DNA of 64,000 bases from Pseudomonas sp. H3(2019). Its GTDB lineage: Bacteria > Pseudomonadota > Gammaproteobacteria > Pseudomonadales > Pseudomonadaceae. The notes under the pieces were generated by a model. It saw nothing but the letters and a program-made list of their open reading frames with translations. It was not told the origin of the DNA and did no database searches. Of the stretch, positions 34,582 through 43,951 are shown one piece after another. Numbering within the stretch: position 1 is the first letter of the stretch; the number at the start of each line of letters is the position of its first letter. Where the stretch lies: positions 62,001 to 126,000 of the forward strand of contig NZ_VMSG01000009.1 of assembly GCF_007713465.1 (NCBI RefSeq), read 5' to 3'. A program made the position numbers and the translations under genes.

Positions 34582-34867
34582 GAGAACTTCGTCCGTGCTC
34601 GACGCTTTTGACGTCGGCTCACCTCACTCCGTCTTCTGGACAGTGTGTAGCCCGGGGGCCAACTCAGCTCCTGTGGGAGTGGTGGCCGCGGCTGGCCTGA
34701 TTCGGCGGGCCGCTGTGGACTGTTTGTCCGGGCAGTGATTCTGGTGATAAGAATAGGCTTTGGGCGGCGACAGAGGATTGCGAAGATTGCTCAAATAAAC
34801 ATGACTTGCGCAATTTTTAACCTTGGATAGATAATCTGCCGCAATAGTTATGACAAAGGCCTGATTC

Positions 34868-35347
34868 ATGAGCAAACTCGACCGATACGACTTGAGCATT
34901 TTGGCGGAATTGCAGCGCGACGCGCGCATCTCCAATCAGGAGCTCGCCGAACGCATCGGCCTGTCGCCATCGCCTTGTTCGCGGCGGGTCAAGCAGCTTG
35001 AAGACGACGGCTACATCACCCGCCAGGTGGCCCTGCTCGACCGCAAGATGCTCGGCCTGAGCCTGACCGCCTACGTGTTGATCGGCATGGACCGGCACAC
35101 GCCCGAGCGCTTCGAGAACTTCGAAGCCGCCATCCGCACCTTGCCGCAAGTGCTCGAATGCAGCCTGGTGACCGGGATGGACGCCGACTATCAACTCAAG
35201 GTGGTGGTGCCGGACATGGATCACTACCAGAAACTGCTGCTCGGCCACCTGACCCGCATCGAAGGGGTGACCAGCGTACGCTCCAGCTTTGTGCTGAACC
35301 AGGTGCTCAACAGCACCGAGTTGCCGTTGACCCATTTGCGCAGCTGA
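34868..35347 (+). CDS. Lrp/AsnC-family transcriptional regulator
   Basis: This 159-residue regulator has the N-terminal helix-turn-helix NQELAERIGLSPSPCSRRVK with the wing QLEDDGYI. The C-terminal RAM domain (about 65-150) contains VLECSLVTGMDADYQLKVVV, which binds amino-acid effectors in this family. The target genes and ligand are unknown. It stands alone; the dyad-rich AT-containing region just upstream (for example TTGCGCAA near 34807) may be an autoregulatory site. Confidence 0.88.
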   Translation: MSKLDRYDLSILAELQRDARISNQELAERIGLSPSPCSRRVKQLEDDGYITRQVALLDRKMLGLSLTAYVLIGMDRHTPERFENFEAAIRTLPQVLECSLVTGMDADYQLKVVVPDMDHYQKLLLGHLTRIEGVTSVRSSFVLNQVLNSTELPLTHLRS

Positions 35348-35357
35348 TCCCACCTCT

Positions 35358-35409
35358 GATCGTTCCCATGCTCTGCGTGGGAATGCCGCCATGGACGCTC
35401 CGCGTCCAC
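35358..35409. repeat. Family A repeat, half element
   Basis: The outer hairpin GATCGTTCCCATGCTCTGCG.. and the inner hairpin GGACGC-TCC-GCGTCC are present; the mirrored right half is missing. It lies just after the Lrp-type gene stop. Confidence 0.8.
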
Positions 35410-35522
35410 AGTTCTTCACCTCACCGCACCTGCGGCAGACCGACGCACGTCAATGCGCCGCCAATATCCATTGGCGTATACTTGCCGAGCCTTTTTTGCC
35501 CCGCATGCGCTGGAGATAATCG

Positions 35523-35732
35523 ATGGATCCTGCAGTATTTGAAGAGTGGATGATGACCGGTCTGGTCAGCATCCTGATCATTTTCATGGGTTTCATCGTC
35601 TGGGATCTGGCGAAAAAATCCAAGGCCGGACGCTTCGGTTCGTTCATCCTGTTCTTCGTGCTGGGTCTGGGCGTGGCCGCGTTCATCATCAAGAGTGTGG
35701 TGATCGGCCTAATCGAATCCGGCGCTTTATAA
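35523..35732 (+). CDS. DUF2788 small membrane protein
   Basis: This 69-residue protein has two hydrophobic helices (residues 12-28 and 41-64) joined by the basic loop [11 protein letters not shown]. It matches the DUF2788 pattern, and the function is unknown. The last two codons overlap the end of convergent rluE. Confidence 0.8.
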   Translation: MDPAVFEEWMMTGLVSILIIFMGFIVWDLAKKSKAGRFGSFILFFVLGLGVAAFIIKSVVIGLIESGAL

Positions 35733-36368
35733 GCGCGCCGGCACTTCTTTCCACTGGCCCTGATCGAGGCCTTCGATCGTCCAGTCGCCGATTCGCACCC
35801 GCACCAGACGCAGGGTCGGCAAGCCAACTGCAGCGGTCATGCGCCGCACCTGACGGTTGCGCCCTTCACGAATCACCAATTCCAGCCAACTGGTCGGCAC
35901 GCTTTTGCGAAAGCGCACGGGCGGGTTACGCGGCCATAGTTCAGGTTCTTCCAGCTGCCGCGCCTGCGCCGGCAAGGTCATGCCGTCATTCAACTCGACA
36001 CCCTCGCGCAAGCGCTGCAATTGCTCGGCGCTTGGTTCGCCTTCCACTTGCACCCAATAGGTCTTGGCCAACTTGTGTTTCGGATCAGCGATGCGTGCCT
36101 GAAGCTGGCCATCGTTGGTCAGCAGCAGCAAGCCTTCGCTGTCACGGTCCAGCCGTCCTGCCGGGTAAATCCCGGGAATCTCGATAAAGTCCTTGAGCGT
36201 CGCCCGCCCTTCTGCGTCGCTGAACTGCGTCAGCACGTCGAAGGGTTTGTTGAACAGAATCAGCTTCGGCTCGGCCGGTGGCGCTTTGGCAACACGTCGC
36301 GGAGCTGAAGAGGATTGCGCAGGTTTCACGCTGGGGCGGCGGGAAGCGGGACGAAGAGGACGCGACAT
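35727..36368 (-). CDS. rluE: 23S rRNA pseudouridine synthase RluE
   Basis: This 213-residue RsuA-family synthase has the catalytic Asp in [21 protein letters not shown]. Family blocks [26 protein letters not shown] and [16 protein letters not shown] are also present. RluE modifies U2457 of 23S rRNA. There is no S4 domain, as expected for RluE. The first 30 residues are a basic, low-complexity extension. RluF/RluB are excluded by length and missing S4. A loose hairpin with a T run lies between this gene and the amn stop. Confidence 0.88.
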   Translation of the reverse strand: MSRPLRPASRRPSVKPAQSSSAPRRVAKAPPAEPKLILFNKPFDVLTQFSDAEGRATLKDFIEIPGIYPAGRLDRDSEGLLLLTNDGQLQARIADPKHKLAKTYWVQVEGEPSAEQLQRLREGVELNDGMTLPAQARQLEEPELWPRNPPVRFRKSVPTSWLELVIREGRNRQVRRMTAAVGLPTLRLVRVRIGDWTIEGLDQGQWKEVPARL

Positions 36369-36438
36369 GGAAAAAACAACATCTAACGGTCAGGGCTCAC
36401 CATGCTAGTGGCCCGACCGTTAAATAACCACCACCCAA

Positions 36439-37902
36439 TCAGCGGAACGGCGGCTCGTCAAAGCTGCGCAGTTTGCGCGAGTGCAACGAATTGAGCTCGG
36501 TGCGCAATAGATCTACCGCCGCGATGCCGATCTTCAAGTGCTGGCTGACCGCACGCTCATAGAAAGCGTTGGCTGAACCCGGCAGCTTGATCTCGCTGTG
36601 CAACGGCTTGTCCGAAACACACAGCAAGGTGCCGTATGGCACACGCAGACGATAGCCTTGCGCGGCAATGGTGCCGCTTTCCATGTCCACGGCAACCGCG
36701 CGAGACAGGTTGATCAGCGGTCGTTCCTGAGCCCAGCGCAATTCCCAGTTACGGTCGTCGTAGGTCAGCACGGTGCCGGTGCGCAGGCGTTTTTTCAGGT
36801 CATCGCCTTTTTCGCCGGTGACGTTGGCTGCGGCTTGTTGCAAGGCCATCTGCACTTCGGCCAAGGCCGGAATCGGAATGTTCGGCGGCACCACCCGGTC
36901 GAGAATCCCGTCGCGACGCATGTACGCGTGAGCCAGCACGTAATCACCGATGGTCTGCGACTGCCGCAGGCCGCCGCAGTGACCGATCATCAGCCAGCAA
37001 TGCGGGCGCAACACGGCCAGGTGGTCAGTGATGTTCTTCGCGTTGGACGGACCGACGCCAATGTTCACCAGAGTGACGCCGTGGCCGTCAGACGCCTGCA
37101 AGTGATAGGCCGGCATCTGATAACGGTGCCAGACTACGCCCGCCGCAATGGCCGACGCTTCGCCGTGATCCATGCTCTTGTCGATGATCACGTTGCCTGG
37201 CAAGACCATGCGCACAAAACGCGGATCAGTGCGCAGTTGCTCCAGGCCATGGGTGATGAACTGGTCGACATAACGGTGGTAGTTGGTCAGCAGGATCCAC
37301 GGCTGCACATGGCGCCAGTCGCTGCCGGTGTAGTGCACCAAACGGCGCAGAGAGAAATCCACCCGTGCTGCATCGAACAACGCCAACGGCAGCGGATCGG
37401 TATTTTCCCAATCGTACAAACCATCGGCAATGCCATCGGTAGCGGCCGACAAATCGGTGCTCGGGAACACTCGCGCCAGTACCGCAGCGGTGACGCCGGA
37501 GCCCGCCAGTTCATCGCCCTGCTCGACCACGTACGGATACGGGATGTTCTGCTCACTGACACCGACTTCCACCGTCACGGTGAAGTCGTGCATCAGCGGC
37601 ACCAGTTGCTCCAGCAAATACTTACGGAAAGCCGCCGGATGAGTGACGGTAACGCTGTAGGTCCCCGGCAATTGGACCTTGGCGTAAGCCCGCGTGGTCT
37701 GTGGGACTTCACCCTGACAAAGGTAGGTCAGGCGTAATTCCGGATAACGAAACATCGCACGCTGCTCGGCGTCGGGTTCGATGCGGTCCTTCAGATAACG
37801 CTTGAGCGCCTGACTCAACGCCGTGGTGGCCCGCTCGTGCAGAGCGGCAAGCCGATCGACGGCTTGTTCGGCGGTTTGAACGACAATAAAGGCTTCGGTC
37901 AC
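36439..37902 (-). CDS. amn: AMP nucleosidase
   Basis: This 487-residue enzyme cleaves AMP to adenine and ribose 5-phosphate. An N-terminal AMN-specific domain (1-190) is followed by a nucleoside-phosphorylase fold with TLVNIGVGPSNAKNITDHLA, WLMIGHCGGLR and VAVDMESGTIA. The start is taken as GTG at 37902, because AGGAAG lies seven bases upstream and the length then matches E. coli Amn (484). The ATG upstream would add a stretch without a ribosome-binding site. It follows the AidB-like gene on the same strand, with a family C hairpin repeat between. Confidence 0.92.
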   Translation of the reverse strand: MTEAFIVVQTAEQAVDRLAALHERATTALSQALKRYLKDRIEPDAEQRAMFRYPELRLTYLCQGEVPQTTRAYAKVQLPGTYSVTVTHPAAFRKYLLEQLVPLMHDFTVTVEVGVSEQNIPYPYVVEQGDELAGSGVTAAVLARVFPSTDLSAATDGIADGLYDWENTDPLPLALFDAARVDFSLRRLVHYTGSDWRHVQPWILLTNYHRYVDQFITHGLEQLRTDPRFVRMVLPGNVIIDKSMDHGEASAIAAGVVWHRYQMPAYHLQASDGHGVTLVNIGVGPSNAKNITDHLAVLRPHCWLMIGHCGGLRQSQTIGDYVLAHAYMRRDGILDRVVPPNIPIPALAEVQMALQQAAANVTGEKGDDLKKRLRTGTVLTYDDRNWELRWAQERPLINLSRAVAVDMESGTIAAQGYRLRVPYGTLLCVSDKPLHSEIKLPGSANAFYERAVSQHLKIGIAAVDLLRTELNSLHSRKLRSFDEPPFR

Positions 37903-37978
37903 GATCAGCTTCCTGTGTTCTGACTTGCAGACCTTCATCTTGCCTGTATCGCAGTCCGACGGAAACAGTGGAAAACAA

Positions 37979-38046
37979 GATCGCAGCCTTCGGCAGCTCC
38001 TACAGAATACCGCTGAGCCCTGTAGGAGCTGCCGCAGGCTGCGATC
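37979..38046. repeat. Family C REP inverted pair
   Basis: GATCGCAGCCTTCGGCAGCT.. (37979-38005) and its near-complement (38020-38046) form a long stem over a 14-base loop. It lies just beyond the AidB-like stop. On the minus strand it is followed by a U-containing stretch (TTGTTTTCC), so it may also serve as that gene's terminator. Confidence 0.85.
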
Positions 38047-38056
38047 TTTTCGTGCC

Positions 38057-39706
38057 TCAAAATCCTTGAGGGGTCGACCGCGCCACAATCGCTTCCACAT
38101 CCAGACCGCGCGGCAAGGTGCCGTAAACCCGACCGGCCGTTCCCAACCGGCTGGCAATAAAGGCATCGCTGACGCTGGCGTTACCGGCCTCAAGCAGCAG
38201 CTTGGCTTGCAGGCCCAGGGCGATGTCTTCGGTCAGTTGTCGGGCGCGATACTGAATGTCGTCGGTGTCCTTGAATGCTGCCTGCAGCTGACTGATGTGT
38301 TCGGCCAGACGCTTGTCGCCATGACCATCGCCGAGTTCGCTGAACAGCGCATCGAGCACGCCCGGCTCTTTCGACAGCGCTCGCAACACGTCAAGGCACT
38401 GAACATTGCCGGAACCTTCCCACGTCGAGTTCACCGGAGCCTCACGGTACAGGCGCGGCAAGATGCTGTCTTCGACGTAACCTGCACCGCCCATGCATTC
38501 GGCGGCTTCGTTGATCATGGCCGGCGCACGTTTGCAGATCCAGTATTTACCCACTGCCGTTACCAGACGGGCAAATTTGGCTTCCCGCGTGTCATCGAGG
38601 TGATCCAGCGCCCGGCCCATACGCAGGCTCAAGGCCAGTGCGGCTTCGCTTTCCAGCGCCAGGTCGGCGAGCACGTTTTGCATCAGCGGCTGTTCACTGA
38701 GCAATTTGCCGCCAACCTTCCGGTGGGCACAGTGGTGGCTGGCCTGGGTCAATGCCTGACGCATCAGGGCGCTGGAGCCAACCATGCAATCGAAACGGGT
38801 CATGGCCACCATCTCGATGATGGTCGGCACGCCGCGGCCTTCTTCGCCGATCATCCACGCCAGCGCCCCGCGAAACTCGACTTCGCTGGAGGCATTGGAC
38901 CAATTGCCGAGTTTGTTTTTTAGCCGTTGGATGTAGAACTGGTTACGCGTGTCATCCGGGCGATGACGTGGCAGCAGGAAACAGGTCAGGCCCTTGTCGG
39001 TTTGCGCCAGGGTCAGGAAGGCGTCGCACATCGGCGCCGAGCAGAACCATTTGTGTCCCACCAGCTCATACGCCTGGCCCGGCCCCGCAGCGCCAACCGG
39101 GTAAGCCTTGGTGGTGTTGGCCCGAACGTCGGTGCCGCCCTGTTTCTCGGTCATTGCCATGCCGATGGTGACGCCGGCCTTGTGGGCCATGCCGACATTG
39201 CGCGGGTCATAGGCGGTGGCGAGAATTTTCGGCAGCCACTGTTTGGCGATGTCTGGTTGCAGGCGCAATGCCGGGACACTGGCGAAGGTCATGGTCAGCG
39301 GGCAGCCACTGCCGGCTTCGGCCTGGCTGTGCAGGTAGCTCATGGCCGCACGGGCAACGTGGGCACCCGATTGCGGATCGGTCCAGGGCAAGGAGGTCAA
39401 ACCGTGCTCGACCGCCGTGCGCATGAGCTCATGGTAGGCCGGGTGAAACTCCACCAGATCAATGCGGTGGCCGTAGCGATCATGGCTGGTGAAGACCGGC
39501 TTGTTCTGGTTGGCCAGGAACCCCGCCTCCATCAACGGACCACCGGCCAAAGCGCCATACGCATCGATGCGCGCATCAGCCCAAGCCGCCCCGAAACGCC
39601 GCGCCCACTCTTGCAACGGCAAGTCGATGCGGTAGAGGTTGGTTCCGTCCAGCGATGGCGGCTGGTTGGTGACTTCGTGGGTTTCGGCGAACTGATGCAG
39701 GTTCAT
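38057..39706 (-). CDS. AidB-like acyl-CoA dehydrogenase
   Basis: This 549-residue flavoprotein is of the AidB branch, shown by its length and the opening NQPPSLDGTNLYRIDLPLQEW. FAD and substrate blocks are GMAMTEKQGGTDVRANTT and GHKWFCSAPMCDAFLTLAQT. The C-terminal acyl-CoA dehydrogenase signature is CMGGAGYVEDSILPRLYREA. E. coli AidB binds DNA and is induced by alkylation, but acyl-CoA activity is weak; the role here is not proven. It lies between ladS and amn on the same strand, 74 bases after ladS. Confidence 0.88.
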   Translation of the reverse strand: MNLHQFAETHEVTNQPPSLDGTNLYRIDLPLQEWARRFGAAWADARIDAYGALAGGPLMEAGFLANQNKPVFTSHDRYGHRIDLVEFHPAYHELMRTAVEHGLTSLPWTDPQSGAHVARAAMSYLHSQAEAGSGCPLTMTFASVPALRLQPDIAKQWLPKILATAYDPRNVGMAHKAGVTIGMAMTEKQGGTDVRANTTKAYPVGAAGPGQAYELVGHKWFCSAPMCDAFLTLAQTDKGLTCFLLPRHRPDDTRNQFYIQRLKNKLGNWSNASSEVEFRGALAWMIGEEGRGVPTIIEMVAMTRFDCMVGSSALMRQALTQASHHCAHRKVGGKLLSEQPLMQNVLADLALESEAALALSLRMGRALDHLDDTREAKFARLVTAVGKYWICKRAPAMINEAAECMGGAGYVEDSILPRLYREAPVNSTWEGSGNVQCLDVLRALSKEPGVLDALFSELGDGHGDKRLAEHISQLQAAFKDTDDIQYRARQLTEDIALGLQAKLLLEAGNASVSDAFIASRLGTAGRVYGTLPRGLDVEAIVARSTPQGF

Positions 39707-39780
39707 GGCGGGGCCTCCTTGGGTCAGTTGAGACCTTCAGTTAAGCACTGCCTCCCCACCGAACAAAGTGGCATATCCGC

Positions 39781-42168
39781 CTAAATATCGGCGCTTTCAC
39801 CTTGTTTTGGACAAAGCACCCGACGATAGAGCGTCGCTTGCAACTCTTCGAATTTCACCGGTTTGCCGAGGTAATCGGTCAATCCCTGCTCAAGATCCAG
39901 CCCCTGAACCGAGACCACCACAGCCAGCACCGGCAACTCGGTATAACCGGGCAATGCGCGGATCTGGCTGTCGATCGACAGTCCGTCGAGCAGCGGCAAC
40001 GGGCAGTCGATCAGCACCGCGTCGAACGATTCGCGACGCAGAAGCTCCAGCGCTGCCTCAGCGCTGTCGGTGCTGCGAACCCGATAGCCGAGCTTGAGCA
40101 ACATGCCACGCACCACCAACTGATTGATGCTGTTGTCGTCGACCAGCAACACCGTACAGTCCTGCGGTGCGCGTAAACGGACGCTACCGTGAATCTGGCG
40201 CGATTGAGTGACAACCGGTTGCACAACACTCACCACGTCAAACTCGACATCAAGCTGAAAGCGGCTACCGCGTCCGGGCTCGGAGCGATGGGTCAAACGC
40301 CCGCCAAGCAACTCGACCAATTGCCGACATATCGCCAGACCGACACCCAACCCACCGTATTCGCGCGTCATCGAGCCGTCGAGCTGGAAGAACCGCTGAT
40401 ACAGCGTGGCGTCACCCAGATCGGTGAAGCCGATGCCGGTGTCGATCACGGCGAAAGACAGCGCCAGACGCCCCTCCTCGGCAAACTTGCCGCTGACCCG
40501 CAAGGCCAGTCCACCCACCCGGGTGAACTTGATCGCGTTATCCAGCAAGCACTCCAGACCTTGCGCCAGCTTGGCGCTGTCACCGTGCAGACGGTCAGGT
40601 AGCCCGGGAGTCAGATCAACCTTGAAGTCCAAGGCCTTGCTCGCGGCATTGGCGGCGAACTGCTGCTGCAAGGTCTCGACCATCGAGCGCAAGCTGAACG
40701 CTTCGGGGTACACCTTGAGTCGGCCGGCCTGCAATTCAGTCAGGGTCAGAATGCCGTTGACCATGCGCATCATCTCCCGCGCCGAACCGGCGGCCGTTTG
40801 TTGATACTGCTCGAGCTCCGGGTCGAGGTCGACGGTCTGCATCAGTTCCAGCGAACCGATCACACCATTCATGGGGGTGCGCAGTTCGTGGGTCAGCGTC
40901 GCGAGAAATTCATCCTTGAGCCGGTTACTGCGAGCCAGTTGCTGGTTCAACACTTCGAGCTTCTGCCCGGCGTCAAACAGCGTCTGTGCCTGCTGCTCGC
41001 GCATGGCGTTGATCCGGTCGGCCAGGGCCAGCGACAGCAGCGCAACTTCAATTGCCGAGCCGATCTGACTGGCATACATGGTCAGGAACATATTGGGCAG
41101 ATAGCCGAGCACCATCAATGTATTGACGACACCACCGAGCAGAAACGCCGACCAGGCAATGATGAAGTAGCGCGCCACCCGCAAGCCGCGCCACCAGGCG
41201 AAAATCCCGGCGAAGAAAATCACCACGGTGAAGATCAACGCCAACGCCGTCGCCAGGCGCAGGGCCAAGGCGTAGCTGGTCATCAACGACAGCCCGACCA
41301 CCACTGCGCTGCACGCAATCAACACCAACAGCAAGCGATCGAGCCTGCGACTGCAACTGGCCGTTTGCAGGAAGCTGCGGGCGAACTGGCTGCCGAACAG
41401 CGCGGCGCTACCAATGAAAAACGGTGTCGAGGCGTTGGCCCACCACGGGTTGTTCGGCCAGAAATACTCGACTGCCGCACCGTTGACCGACAGCTGATAG
41501 AGGCCGAATGAGCCGATATAGAAGATGTAATAAAGGTAACTGGTGTCACGCACGCTCAGGTAGATGAACAGGTTGTAGACCAACATCCCGAGCAGCACGC
41601 CGTAAATCAGACCGAGCACATACAGCCGCAAGGGCTGGTCTTCCAGATAAGCAGTGCTCGACCAAAGGGTCAGTGGCGCCTGTATCGACCCCTCGCTTTG
41701 CAGGCGCAAGTACAGCGTTTCGCGCTGATCGGGGACGAAGTCCAGTTTGAACAGGTAGTTGTTTTGCCGAACCTGGCGACTGGCGAACGGCAAGGTATCG
41801 CCGGTACGACTGACCAATCGATATTCACCGGCGCTGTCCGGCAGATAGAGGTCGATATGATCCATCGGCGGATAAGCCAGTTCCAGCAACCATCGGCGTT
41901 GAGCGTCGGGGTTGATCGGGCGGTAGTGCAGATCGACTTTGAGCCAGAACGCCGAATGCGAATAACCGGCGTTCAACGTGTCTTTGTCGTGGGTCTTGAA
42001 GTTGCCGGCCGCCGCTTGCGCGCGTACATCGGCGATGGATGCAGTGCCGGAGACATCTTCGTACACCTGCATGACTCGTCCCAAGGGGAGGCTTTGGGTG
42101 AGCTCATCAAAATCGGCTGCAGCCGCCAACATCGGCAAGCTCAACAGCAACATCAGCAAATAGCGCAT
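39781..42168 (-). CDS. ladS: Hybrid sensor histidine kinase LadS
   Basis: This 795-residue protein, the length I recall for P. aeruginosa LadS, has a signal peptide, a periplasmic DISMED2 domain (20-170) and seven membrane helices (about 175-385). The kinase has phospho-acceptor His near residue 428 in ATLTHELRTPMNG and ATP-binding boxes (DNAIKF, GLGVGLAICRQL). The C-terminal receiver has Asp near 720 in VLIDCPLPLLDG. LadS feeds the GacS/GacA-Rsm pathway that switches between acute and biofilm behaviour. Position next to thiD supports the call. The start at 42168 opens the signal peptide; the frame extends 15 codons further. Confidence 0.9.
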   Translation of the reverse strand: MRYLLMLLLSLPMLAAAADFDELTQSLPLGRVMQVYEDVSGTASIADVRAQAAAGNFKTHDKDTLNAGYSHSAFWLKVDLHYRPINPDAQRRWLLELAYPPMDHIDLYLPDSAGEYRLVSRTGDTLPFASRQVRQNNYLFKLDFVPDQRETLYLRLQSEGSIQAPLTLWSSTAYLEDQPLRLYVLGLIYGVLLGMLVYNLFIYLSVRDTSYLYYIFYIGSFGLYQLSVNGAAVEYFWPNNPWWANASTPFFIGSAALFGSQFARSFLQTASCSRRLDRLLLVLIACSAVVVGLSLMTSYALALRLATALALIFTVVIFFAGIFAWWRGLRVARYFIIAWSAFLLGGVVNTLMVLGYLPNMFLTMYASQIGSAIEVALLSLALADRINAMREQQAQTLFDAGQKLEVLNQQLARSNRLKDEFLATLTHELRTPMNGVIGSLELMQTVDLDPELEQYQQTAAGSAREMMRMVNGILTLTELQAGRLKVYPEAFSLRSMVETLQQQFAANAASKALDFKVDLTPGLPDRLHGDSAKLAQGLECLLDNAIKFTRVGGLALRVSGKFAEEGRLALSFAVIDTGIGFTDLGDATLYQRFFQLDGSMTREYGGLGVGLAICRQLVELLGGRLTHRSEPGRGSRFQLDVEFDVVSVVQPVVTQSRQIHGSVRLRAPQDCTVLLVDDNSINQLVVRGMLLKLGYRVRSTDSAEAALELLRRESFDAVLIDCPLPLLDGLSIDSQIRALPGYTELPVLAVVVSVQGLDLEQGLTDYLGKPVKFEELQATLYRRVLCPKQGESADI

Positions 42169-42393
42169 AAAGCCCCAGCGTGGCCAGTCCGGTTGTGTCA
42201 GGAAGCCCCCCATTCCCTTTGAGTAGACGTAAAACCGGCATTACCTGTTATTGATTTGGATCCACTCTAGCATAGCCGTTGATGGCCATTGAACACTATT
42301 GAATAATTTAGTCTAAAGGCTCTAGAACGGGCCTTTCAGAGCGATTTACAGAACCAGATTGATTGAGTCGGTCAGATTGTGACAAGCCCCCCC

Positions 42394-42420
42394 CTGTAGC
42401 AGCTGCCGAAGGCTGCTACG
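42394..42420. repeat. Family C REP hairpin, solo copy
   Basis: GTAGCAG (42396-42402) and CTGCTAC (42413-42419) close around CTGCCGAAGG, the family C core. It lies in the 318-base divergent gap between ladS and thiD, an unusual place because most copies here sit at gene 3' ends. Nothing else was recognised in that gap, and there is no TPP riboswitch. Confidence 0.7.
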
Positions 42421-42486
42421 CGGAGCGAGCCATGGGTCATCGGTCGGCACACCGAAAAAAGAGGTTTGGTGGTAAGCTCGCGCACC

Positions 42487-43284
42487 ATGAATATCTACAG
42501 CTCTCGCCCCGTTGTCCTCTGTCTCTCCGGCCACGACCCAAGTGGTGGCGCCGGCTTGCAGGCAGATATCGAAGCCCTGCTCGCTCAGGGTTGTCATGCT
42601 GCCCCGGCAGTTACCGCGCTGACTGTGCAAGACACGGTCAACGTCAGCGACTTCCGCGTTCTCGACCGTGAGTGGGTGCTGGCACAAGCCAACGCCGTGC
42701 TCAACGACTCGACGGTCGCGGCGGTCAAGCTGGGTATGCTCGGCTCACTGGAAATGGTCGACACCGTGGTCGAACTGCTTCAGGCGTATCCGCATTTGCC
42801 GGTGGTCTGTGACCCGGTGCTGCGCGCCGGCGGTGGCGGACGACTGGGCAAGGACGAGGTCGGCTACGCCATGCGCGAGCGCCTGCTGCCACTGGCGATC
42901 ATCGCCACCCCTAACCTCCCGGAAGCACGCATCCTTGCCGAACTGCCCGAAGGCACGGCGGATGAATGCGCAGAAAAACTCCTGCCTTACGTCAAACACC
43001 TGCTGATCACCGGCGGTCATGGCGACGAACACGAAGTACATAATCGCCTGTACAGCCGCGACGGCAGCCGCCACACCTACACCTGCCAGCGCCTGCCCGG
43101 CAGCTATCATGGTTCGGGCTGCACCCTGGCCAGCGCTTTGGCCGGACGTCTGGCCCAGGGCGAACACCTCGCCAGCGCGGTACAGTCGGCGCTCAACTAC
43201 ACGTGGCGCACCCTGCGAGACGCCGAACAGCTGGGCAAAGGCCAGTTCGTGCCACGCCGTCTGCCGCTGGACTTTTGCTCGTAA
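42487..43284 (+). CDS. thiD: Hydroxymethylpyrimidine/phosphomethylpyrimidine kinase
   Basis: This 265-residue ribokinase-fold enzyme phosphorylates HMP twice for thiamine synthesis. Signatures are LSGHDPSGGAGLQADIEAL at the substrate site and SYHGSGCTLASALAG with the catalytic Cys/Gly loop. The ATG at 42487 (MNIYSSRP) is preferred; an ATG at 42466 lies earlier in the same frame. It starts the thiD-thiE-hemL run. Confidence 0.94.
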   Translation: MNIYSSRPVVLCLSGHDPSGGAGLQADIEALLAQGCHAAPAVTALTVQDTVNVSDFRVLDREWVLAQANAVLNDSTVAAVKLGMLGSLEMVDTVVELLQAYPHLPVVCDPVLRAGGGGRLGKDEVGYAMRERLLPLAIIATPNLPEARILAELPEGTADECAEKLLPYVKHLLITGGHGDEHEVHNRLYSRDGSRHTYTCQRLPGSYHGSGCTLASALAGRLAQGEHLASAVQSALNYTWRTLRDAEQLGKGQFVPRRLPLDFCS

Positions 43285-43302
43285 CGCCATGAGGCCTGCC
43301 CG

Positions 43303-43926
43303 ATGAAATTACGTGGTCTGTACGCCATTACCGACAGCCAACTGCTGGCCGGCAAGTTCCTGCCTTACGTGGAGGCTGCGCTGGACGGCGGCGTCACCTT
43401 GCTGCAGTACCGCGACAAAAGCACCGACGAGGCCCGCCGACTGCGTGAGGCCGAGGCCTTGCATGACCTGTGCGGACGCTACAAGACCCAACTGATCATC
43501 AATGACGACGCCGAACTGGCCGCGCGCCTGGGCGTCGGCGTACATCTGGGGCAGACCGATGGCCCGCTGACCCCGGCCCGCTCGCTGCTGGGTCGCCAGG
43601 CGATTATCGGTTCGACCTGCCACGCACAACTCGAACTCGCCGAACAAGCGGCAAAGGAAGGCGCCAGTTACGTCGCCTTCGGCCGCTTCTTCAACTCCAA
43701 CACCAAGCCCGGCGCACCGACGTGCAGTCTCGAACTGCTCGACCAGGCCCGCAGCAAACTGCACCTGCCGATCTGCGCGATCGGCGGCATCACCCTCGAC
43801 AACGCAGCCCCGCTGGTGGCCCACGGGGTTGATCTGCTGGCCGTGGTTCACGGGCTGTTTGGTGCCGAAGACACTCAAGAAGTGACGCGCCGTGCTCGCG
43901 CCTTCAACGACTTGTTCAAAGCTTAA
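43303..43926 (+). CDS. thiE: Thiamine-phosphate synthase
   Basis: This 207-residue TIM-barrel enzyme joins HMP-PP and the thiazole phosphate. [40 protein letters not shown] and [11 protein letters not shown] are the usual substrate and pyrophosphate-binding blocks. It lies 18 bases after thiD and 25 bases before hemL, in the common Pseudomonas order. Confidence 0.95.
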   Translation: MKLRGLYAITDSQLLAGKFLPYVEAALDGGVTLLQYRDKSTDEARRLREAEALHDLCGRYKTQLIINDDAELAARLGVGVHLGQTDGPLTPARSLLGRQAIIGSTCHAQLELAEQAAKEGASYVAFGRFFNSNTKPGAPTCSLELLDQARSKLHLPICAIGGITLDNAAPLVAHGVDLLAVVHGLFGAEDTQEVTRRARAFNDLFKA

Positions 43927-43951
43927 ATTACCGATTTTTGAGAGCCCAATC

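Noticed and set aside
36371..36421. Hairpin plus T run as the amn terminator
   Set aside because: The stem has a bulge and the T run lies eight bases away, next to the rluE start codon; too weak to list as a feature.
39781..42168. Generic orphan hybrid kinase
   Set aside because: Length (795), DISMED2-7TM-kinase-receiver order and position beside thiD fit LadS specifically.
42169..42486. TPP riboswitch before thiD
   Set aside because: The conserved CUGAGA-type thi-box elements were not found; the gap shows only a REP-like hairpin.
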